DNA from: Larus michahellis
Lineage: Eukaryota > Chordata > Aves > Charadriiformes > Laridae
Direction: 5' to 3'
Length of the DNA stretch: 64,000 nt
Assembly: GCF_964199755.1 (NCBI RefSeq)
Contig: NW_027436227.1
Coordinates: forward strand, 1-64,000
Shown here: positions 32,940 through 64,000 of the stretch, piece after piece
Layout of the letters: every line of letters begins with the position of its first letter
How positions within the stretch are numbered: the first letter of the stretch is position 1
Made by a program: the position numbers and the translations under genes
Notes under the pieces: model-generated
Told to the model about the DNA's origin: nothing
The model's input: only the letters and a program-made list of their open reading frames with translations
Database searches by the model: none

Positions 32940-33935
32940 GCGGGTCTGGGGACAAGGGACACCCCGATGTGGGGCTGAGGGACAGCGGGACCCATGGGGA
33001 CACCCCGATGTGGGGCTGAGGGACACCATGGCCATGGGGACACCATGACCCATGGGGACACCTTGGCCATGGGGACATGGGACACCAGGACCCATGGGGA
33101 CACCAGCGCTGTGGGGCTGAGGGACACCAGGACCCATGGGGACAACCCCGATGTGGGGCTGAGGGACACCAGACCCATGGGGACGCCAACGCTGTGGGGC
33201 TGAGGGACAGCGGGACCCATGGGGACACCTTGGCCATGGGGACATGGGACACTGTGACCCATGGGGACACCAAAGCTGTGGGGCCGAGGGACACCGGGAC
33301 CCATGGGGACGCCAACGCTGTGGGGCTGAGGGACACCGGGACCCATGGGGACAACCCCGATGTGGGGCTGAGGGACACCATGGCCATGGGGACACTGTGA
33401 CCCATGGGGACACCAACGCTGTGGGGCTGAGGGACACCAGGACCCATGGGGACAACCCCGATGTGGGGCTGAGGGACACCATGGCCATGGGGACACTGTG
33501 ACCCATGGGGACACCAACGCTGTGGGGCTGAGGGACACCAGACCCATGGGGACGCCAACGCTGTGGGGCTGAGGGACAGCGGGACCCATGGGGACAACCC
33601 CGATGTGGGGCCGAAGGACACCATGACCCATGGGGATACCAACGCTGTGGGGCTGAGGGACACCGGGACCCATGGGGATGCCAACGCTGTGGGGCTGAGG
33701 GACACTGTGACCCATGGGGACAACCCCGATGTGGGGCTGAGGGACACCGTGAACCATGGGGATGACCCCGATGTGGGGCTGAGGGACACTGGGACCCATG
33801 GGGACGCCAAAGCTGTGGGGCTGAGGGACACCTTGGCCATGGGGACAACCCTGATGTGGGGCCGAGGGACACCATGGCCGTGGGGACACTGTGACCCATG
33901 GGGACACCAACGCTGTGGGGCTGAGGGACGCCATG
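32940..33935 (+). repeat. Intergenic about 42-bp minisatellite (GACCCATGGGGACACC)
   Basis: Tandem units GGGACCCATGGGGACACC / AACGCTGTGGGGCTGAGGGA / CCCCGATGTGGGGCTGAGG. This is downstream flank of ALOXE3; no gene seen. Confidence 0.94.
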
Positions 33936-33944
33936 GCCAGTGGG

Positions 33945-35560
33945 GCCCAGACGCCTGGGTCACCTGTGGGGCTGGGACGTGTGGGTCCTCAGTGGGGCAC
34001 AGACACTGCTGTGGGGCACAGATGCCTGGGTCCCACATAGGGCTTGGACATGTGGGTCCCCTATGGGGCAGAGACCCCACTATGGAACCCAGCCCCCGCC
34101 ATGGGGCACAGACCCCGCTATGGGGCTCAGAGCTCGCTATGGGTCACCAACCCTTCTATAGGGCTCAGACCTCAGTATGGGGCAGAGACCCCCACTATGG
34201 GGCACAGACCCTGCCATGGGGCTCAGACCCTGCTATGGGGCACAGACCCCTGCCATGGCGCACAGACCCCTGCTGTGGGCCCCAGCCCCTGCTATGGGGC
34301 AGAGACCCTGCTGTGGGGCACAGACCCCACTATGGGGCTCAGACCGCGCTATGGGTCCCAGCCCCCGCTATGGGGCTCAGACGCCGCCATGGGTCCCAGT
34401 CCCCGCTATGGGTCCCAGACCCCGCCATGGGGCTCAGACCCTGCTATGGGTCCCAGCCCCCACTATGGGTCCCAGTCCCCGCCATGGGGCACACACCCCT
34501 CTATGGGGCACAGACCCCCACCATGGCGCACAGACCCCTGCTATGGGTCCCAGTCCCTGCCATGGGGCTCAGACCCTGCTATGGGGCACAGATCCCACCA
34601 TGGGGCTCAGACCCCCGCTATGGGGCACAGACCCCGCTATGGGGCACAGACCCTGCCATGGGTCCCAGCCCCCGCTATGGGTCCCAGCCCCCCGCCATGG
34701 GGCACAGACCCCTCTATGGGGCACAGACCCCTGCCATGGGGCACAGACCCCGCTATGAGTCCCAGCCCCCGCTATGGGGCTCAGACCCCTGCCATGGGTC
34801 CCAGCCCCCGCTATGGGTCCCAGACCCCGCTATGGGGCACAGACCCCTCTATGGGGCTCAGACCCTGCCATGGGTCCCAGCCCCCGCTATGGGGCACAGC
34901 CCCTGCTATGGGTCCCAGCCCCCGCTATGGGTCCCAGCCACTTGCTATGGGTCCCAGCCCCCGCTATGGGTCAAAGCCCCTTGCTATGGGTCCCAGCCCC
35001 CCGCCATGGGTCCCAGCCCCCGCTATGGGTCCCAGACCCCGCTGTGGGGCACAGACCCCTCTATGGGGCTCAGACCCTGCCATGGGTCCCAGCCCCTGCT
35101 ATGGGTCCCAGCCGTCCGCCATGGGTCCCAGCCCCCGCTATGGGTCCCAGCCCCTGCTATGGGGCACAGCCCCTTGCTATGGGTCCCAGCCCCCCGCCAT
35201 GGGTCCCAGCCCCCGCTATGGGTCCCAGCCCCTGCTATGGGTCCCAGACCCCTCTATGGGGCTCAGACCCCTCTATGGGTCCCAGCCCCCGCTATGGGTC
35301 CCAGCCGTCCGCCATGGGTCCCAGCCCCTGCTATGGGTCCCAGTCCCCGCCATGGGGCACAGACCCCTCTATGGGTCCCAGCCCCCGCTATGGGTCCCAG
35401 CCCCTGCTATGGGTCCCAGCCGTCCGCCATGGGTCCCAGCCCCCGCTATGGGTCCCAGTCCCCACCATGGGGCACAGACCCCTCTATGGGTCCCAGCCCC
35501 TGCTATGGGTCCCAGCCCCCGCTATGGGTCCCAGCCCCCCGCACGCCTGGGTCCCCTCGG
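33945..35560 (+). repeat. Intergenic 17-19-bp minisatellite (CCCGCTATGGGTCCCAG)
   Basis: A long array of CCCGCTATGGGTCCCAGCC, GGGGCACAGACCCC and GGGGCTCAGACCC units. It reads open in several frames because the unit lacks stops; I see no splice or promoter signals. Confidence 0.95.
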
Positions 35561-35819
35561 TGGGTCCACAGTCCAGCCCCAAGGCCACCTGCCGTCACCC
35601 GTGATGTCATCGGTGATGTCACCTGTGACCTTCCACACACACCCCCCCCTCCCCCCGCCCCTCCCCCCTCCCTCCCCCCCCCCCCGCGGGGGTCGGCTCT
35701 GGCCGGGATTGGGGGGGGTGGGGGGGGAGGGGCGCCGCAAAGGCTTCTGGGCAAGGCCGCCCCTCCCCCACTGATGAAGCAATGGGGGGGGAGGGGACAC
35801 TCCCCCCCCCATCCCCTCC
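35561..35819 (+). promoter_or_regulatory. Unique island between arrays with two TGATGTCA motifs
   Basis: About 250 bases of non-repetitive sequence lie between two arrays. They contain two TGATGTCA octamers (35602-35609 and 35614-35621, 12 bp apart), a C/T tract, and GCGCCGCAAAGGCTTCTGGG. TGATGTCA resembles ATF/CREB-type sites. A distal regulatory role for PFAS is a guess. Confidence 0.3.
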
Positions 35820-37118
35820 CCCCCCCCCCTTTTTTTTGGGTGGGTGGGGGGGGTCCCTTTTTGGGGGGGGGAGGGGCAGCACCCAACCCTGGGACCCTAT
35901 TTTTGGGGGGGGAGGGGGGGGATTCCCAAATTTTGGGGGGGGGTCACTTTTTGGGGGGGGGAGGGGGTTGTCCCCTTTTTGGGTCCCTTTTTTTTGGGGG
36001 GGGGTCCCTTTCTGGGGGGGGGAGGGGCGGCACCCCAACTCTTGGGACCCTTTTTTTGGGGGGGGAGGGGGGGGATCCCCAAATTTTGGGGGGGGGTCAC
36101 TTTTTGGGGGGGGGAGGGGGTTGTCCCCCTTTTGGGTCCCTTTTTTTGGGGGGGGGGGTCCCTTTTTGGATGGGGGAGGGGCAGCACCCAACCCCTGGGA
36201 CCCTTTTTTTGGGGGGGGAGGGGGTGGATCCCCAAATTTTGGGGGGGGGGTGTCACTTTTTGGGGGGGGAGGGGGGGCACCCCAACTCTTGGGACCCTTT
36301 TTTTGGGGGGGGAGGGGGGGATTCCCAAATTTTGGGGGGGGTGTCACTTTTTTGGGGGGGAGGGGAGTCTCCCAGCTCCTGGGTCCCTTTTTTTTGGGGG
36401 GGGGGGTAGGGGGGTGTCCCCTTTTGGGTCCCTTTTTTTTGGGGGGGGGTCCCTTTTTGGATGGGGGAGGGGCAGCACCCAACTCCTGGGACCCTTTTTT
36501 TTGGGGGGGGAGGGGGGGGGATCCCCAAATTTTGGGGGGGGTGTCACTTTTTGGGGGGGGAGGGGGGTCTCCCAGCTCCTGGGTCCCTTTTTTTTGGGGG
36601 GGGGAGGGGGTGGATCCCCAAATTTTGGGGGGGGGGGGGTCCCTTTCTGGGGGGGGAGGGGCAGCACCCCAACTCCTGGGACCCTTTTTTTTGGGGGGGT
36701 CCCTTTTTTGGGGGGGGAGGGGGTTGTCCCCTTTTTGGGTCCCTTTTTTTGGGGGGGGGGTGTCCCTTTTTGGGGGGGGAGGGGCAGGACCCAACTCCTG
36801 GGACCCTTTTTTTGGGGGGGGAGGGGGAGGATTCCCAAATTTTGGGGGGGGGGGGGGGTCCCTTTCTGGGGGGGGAGGGGAGTCTCCCAGCTCCTGGGTC
36901 CCTTTTTTTCGGGGGGGGGAGGGGGTTGTCCCCTTTTTGGGTCCCTTTTTTTGGGGGGGGGTGTCCCTTTTTGGATGGGGGAGGGGCAGCACCCCAACTC
37001 CTGGGTCCCATTTTTGGGGGGGTCCCTTTATTGGGGGGGGGAGGGGGTTCTCCCAGCTCCTGGGTCCCTTTTTTTGGGGGGAGGATCCCCGTTTTTTGGA
37101 GGGGGGAGGGGGGAAGGG
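35820..37118 (+). repeat. Intergenic G-run/T-run array (CCCTTTTTTTGGGGGGGG)
   Basis: Tandem units of about 60-115 bp, each with a T5-T8 run followed directly by G7-G12, plus CCCAAATTTTGGGGGG and CAACTCCTGGGACCC segments. There are dozens of G8 or longer tracts on the + strand, so G-quadruplex formation is likely. It ends right at the PFAS CpG island. Confidence 0.95.
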
Positions 37119-37338
37119 GGGGGTGGGGGGGGGCAGCGCCCGGACGCCGCGGTCCCTTTAAGGCGGAAGGGGGGAGGAGGCGGAGGGTGGGCGTGGCTAG
37201 ACGTGGCCCCGCCCCCTCCCTCCCCTCCCATTGGCCTCGCCCCCCTTCGGCCCCGCCCCTTCCCTCTGGCCCCGCCCCTTCACTTCTGGTGGCGCGCGCG
37301 CGGCGGCGGCGGGGGCAGAGGCTGCGGAGCGGCGCGAG
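37119..37338 (+). promoter_or_regulatory. PFAS: PFAS CpG-island promoter and non-coding exon 1
   Basis: A TATA-less housekeeping promoter. GC boxes (CCCCGCCCC) lie near 37206, 37250 and 37270, GGGCGTGGC at 37189, and an inverted CCAAT box (CCATTGGCC) has its ATTGG at 37230-37234. The sequence then becomes GCGCGCGCGGCGGCGGCGGG and ends GCGCGAG at a good donor (gtgagg, 37339). That donor is read as the end of a non-coding first exon, as PFAS has in mammals. The transcription start site is not defined; the CTTCTGGTGGCGCG region near 37282 is plausible. Confidence 0.7.
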
Positions 37339-38791
37339 GTGAGGGGGGGTGCCACGCGTGACGTAGCGTGACGTGGCGTGACGTAACCTATGGGGGACCC
37401 CCCCCCCCCACGCGCGAGATATTGGGGGGGGGTGGTCGCGTGGGCTGGGGGGGGGGGGGGGGATCATCCGGCGTGGGGTGCACGTGGCGCGGGGGGGAGG
37501 GTGTGACGTAGGGACCCCCCCGGAGTGACGTAATGCGGGGGGGGAAGGTTTAGGGGGGCGTCGAGGGGGGGGGGTGTCCCCGAGGTTTGGGGGGGCCCTG
37601 AGGGATGGGGGGGGTCCCCGGGGGGGGGGGTTTAGGGGGTCCCTGAGGGTCCGGGGGGTCCCGGAGGTTTGGGGGGTCCCGGGGGGGGGTTTTGGGGGTC
37701 CCGGGGGGTTTGGGGGGTCCCGGGGGTCCCGGGGGGGGGTTTAGGGGGTCCCCGAGGGTCCGTCCCGAAGGTTTGGGGGGTCCCCGGGGGTCTGGGGGGT
37801 CCTGGGGGGTTTTCGGGGTCCCCGGACTTTGGGGGTCCCGGGGGGTCCTGGAGGTTTTGGGGGGTCCCGGGGGGGGTTTAGGGGGTCCCCGAGGGTCCCC
37901 GAGGGTTGGGGGGTCCCGGGGGGGGGGTCCCCGAGGGTTGGCGGGTCCCGGGGGGGGTTTAGGGGGTCTCCGAGGGTCCGGGGGGTCCGCAAGGTTTGGG
38001 GGGTCCCCGGGGGTCTGGGGGGCACGGGGGGTTATGGGGGACCCCGAGGTTTTGGGGGGTCCCGGGGGGGTTTACGGGGTTCCCGGGTGTCCCGGGGGGG
38101 GGGTTTGGGGGGTCCCGGGGGGTTTTGGGGGTCCCCGAGGTTTGGGGGGGCCCTGAGGGTTGGGGGGGTCCCCGGGGGGTTTTGGGGGTCCCGGAGGTTT
38201 GGGGGGTCCCGGGGGTCCCGGGGGGGCGTTTAGGGGGTCCCCGAGGGTCTGGGGGGGCCCTGAGGGATGGGGGGGGTCCCCGGGGGGGGGGGGGTTTAGG
38301 GGGTCCCCGAGGGTCCGGGGGGTCCCCGGGGGTCCCGAAGGTTTGGGGGGCCCTGGGGGATCCCGGGGGTCCTGGGGGGGGGTTTAGGGGGTCCCCGAGG
38401 ATCCGGAGGGGTCCCCAAGGGTGGGGGGGTCCCCTGGAGTCCCGAAAGTTTGGGGAGTCCCCGGGGGTCTGGGGGGGTCCCGGGGGGGTTTTGGGGGTCC
38501 CTGCAGTTTGGGAGGGGGGGGGTCCCCAGATTTTGGGGGTCCCTGGGGGTTTTGGGGGGGGGGTCCCCAGCCTTTGAGGGTCCTCGGGGTCTTGGGGGGG
38601 GGGGGGGTTGTCCCCAGATTTTGGGGGGGTGCTGGGAGGGGGGGTGGGGGTCCCTCGATTTGGGGGGGGGGGGGTCCGTCAAGTTTTGGGGTGCCGGGGG
38701 GGTCCCGTGGGGGGGGGAGGTGTGTGTGTGTGTCCCTGAGTTTTGGGGGGTGCCCCTGACTTTCGGGGTGCCCCCCCCCCCCCCCCCCCAG
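37339..38791 (+). repeat. PFAS intron 1: TGACGT cluster, then GGGTCCCCGAGGGTTTGG array
   Basis: The first 200 bases are CpG-rich and unique, with five TGACGT motifs (37359, 37369, 37379, 37504, 37526). From about 37570 to 38700 comes a tandem array of GGGTCCCCGAGGG and TTTGGGGGGTCCCGGGG units. The intron ends in a C18-type polypyrimidine tract and AG before the start codon. Confidence 0.88.
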
Positions 38792-62780
<23,989 letters not shown>

Positions 62781-64000
62781 GTGAGGGGGGGCTGGGGGGC
62801 GGGGGGGGGCGGGGGGGGACGGACACCCCCCCACGTGGGGGGCTGGGAGTTGAGGGACACGCCTGGTGACCCCCCCCCCCCCCGCCAAGACCCAGTAGGG
62901 ATCTCCCAGTTGGGCGCTGGGGGGCACCCAACGGGGATGGAGAACGCCATGATGGGGGGGGGCACCCAACGGGGACCTCCCAGTTGGGACTGGGGACCTC
63001 CCAGTTGACATTGGGACCTCCCAGTTGGGGATGGGGACCTCCATGGGGATGGGACCACCATGATGGTGGAGACCACCCAATGGGGACCTCCCAGTTGGGG
63101 ATGGAGCCACCCAACGGGGATGGGACCTCCATGATGGTGGCGACCACCCAATGGGGACCTCCCAGTTGGGACTGGGGACCTCCCGACCTCCCAGTTGACA
63201 CTGGGACCTCCCAGTTGGGGATGGGGACCTCCATGATGATGGGGGGCACCAACGGGGACCTCCTAGTTGACATTGGGACCTCCCAGTTGGGGATGGAGCC
63301 ACCCCATGGGGATGGGACCACCATGATGGTGGCAACCACCCAATGGGGACCTCCCAGTTGGGACTGGGGACCTCCCAGTTGACATTGGGACCTCCCAGTT
63401 GGGAATGAGGACCTCCATGATGATGGGGGGCACCCAATGGGGACCTCCCAGTTGGGGATGGAGCCACCCAACGGGGCTGGGGATCTCCATGATGGTGGAG
63501 ACCACCCAATGGGGACCTCCCAGTTGGGCATTGGGACCTCCCAGTTGACATTGGGACTTCACAGTTGGGCATGGGGACCTCCAGTGGGGCTGGGACCTCT
63601 GTGATGATGGGGGGCACCCGATGGGGACCTCCCAGTTGGGACTGGGGACCTCCCAGTTGACATTGGGACCTCCCAGTTGGGGATGGGGCCACCCAATGGG
63701 GCTGGGACCTCCATGGCCATGGAGACCACCCAACGGGGACCTCCCAGTTGGGACTGAGGACCTCCCAGTTGGGGATGGAGCCACCCAACGGGGCTGGGGA
63801 CCTCCATGATGGTGGAGACCACCCAATGGGGACCTCCCAGTTGGGACTGGGGACCTCCCAGTTGGGCATTGGGACCTTCCAGTTGGGGATGGGGATCTCC
63901 ATGATGATGGGGGGCACCAACGGGGACCTCCCAGTTGGGGATGGAGCCACCCAACGGGGCTGGGACCTCCATGATGGTGGCGACCACCCAATGGGGACCT
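62781..64000 (+). repeat. PFAS intron 16 (partial): GGGGACCTCCCAGTTGGG array
   Basis: Units of 19-21 bp, GGGACCTCCCAGTTGGGG and CCTCCCAGTTGACATTGG, are grouped into blocks of about 115-190 bp. The blocks are separated by GGAGCCACCCAACGGGG and CTCCATGATGGTGGCGACC. The array runs to the window edge; the intron is open-ended. Confidence 0.94.

Overview
The window is vertebrate nuclear DNA. It is extremely GC-rich, and almost every intron, 3' UTR and intergenic gap is filled with short tandem repeats (minisatellites). No LINE, LTR or SINE remnant is recognisable by eye. This texture, with small conserved GT-AG exons floating in G-run or C-run arrays, is what is known of the smallest avian dot/microchromosomes, so a bird is the most likely source. 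That is inference from texture; no species-diagnostic sequence was used. Coding exons make up only about 7 % of the window.

Three genes lie head-to-tail on the + strand. (1) Positions 1-3510 hold the last two exons (110-280 and 2154-2333) and the 3' UTR of a lipoxygenase whose 5' part is outside the window. (2) Positions 5841-32920 hold a complete 14-exon lipoxygenase. Its exon phases and most of its exon lengths follow the vertebrate ALOX pattern, and the predicted protein has 762 residues. Exon-boundary motifs, the C-terminal half and the iron-ligand set (His455, His460, His639, Asn643, Ile762) point to ALOXE3, the epidermal hydroperoxide isomerase. (3) From a CpG-island promoter near 37120-37340 to beyond the right edge lies PFAS (phosphoribosylformylglycinamidine synthase, step four of de novo purine synthesis). 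One non-coding exon and 15 coding exons are present, covering about residues 1-653; the C-terminal AIRS-like and glutaminase parts are off the window. In human, ALOXE3/ALOX12B/ALOX15B and PFAS are close together on 17p13.1, so the gene content looks like conserved synteny.

The lipoxygenases act in barrier-lipid oxidation and PFAS in purine synthesis; they are neighbours, not a pathway. The interesting biology is structural. PFAS intron 4 contains arrays built from pieces of its own flanking exons: four copies of the exon 4 tail with its donor, and nine copies of the exon 5 head, eight with an intact acceptor. ALOXE3 exon 7 sits between inverted arrays that include a 53/55-base inverted match, and PFAS exon 13 sits between a C-rich array and its reverse complement. 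The 3' UTR of gene 1 carries decayed copies of its own C-terminal codons. PFAS exon 6 is missing one G in a homopolymer, which breaks the frame; an assembly error is the simplest reason. The long open frames on both strands (up to 1618 codons) are repeat artefacts, not genes.
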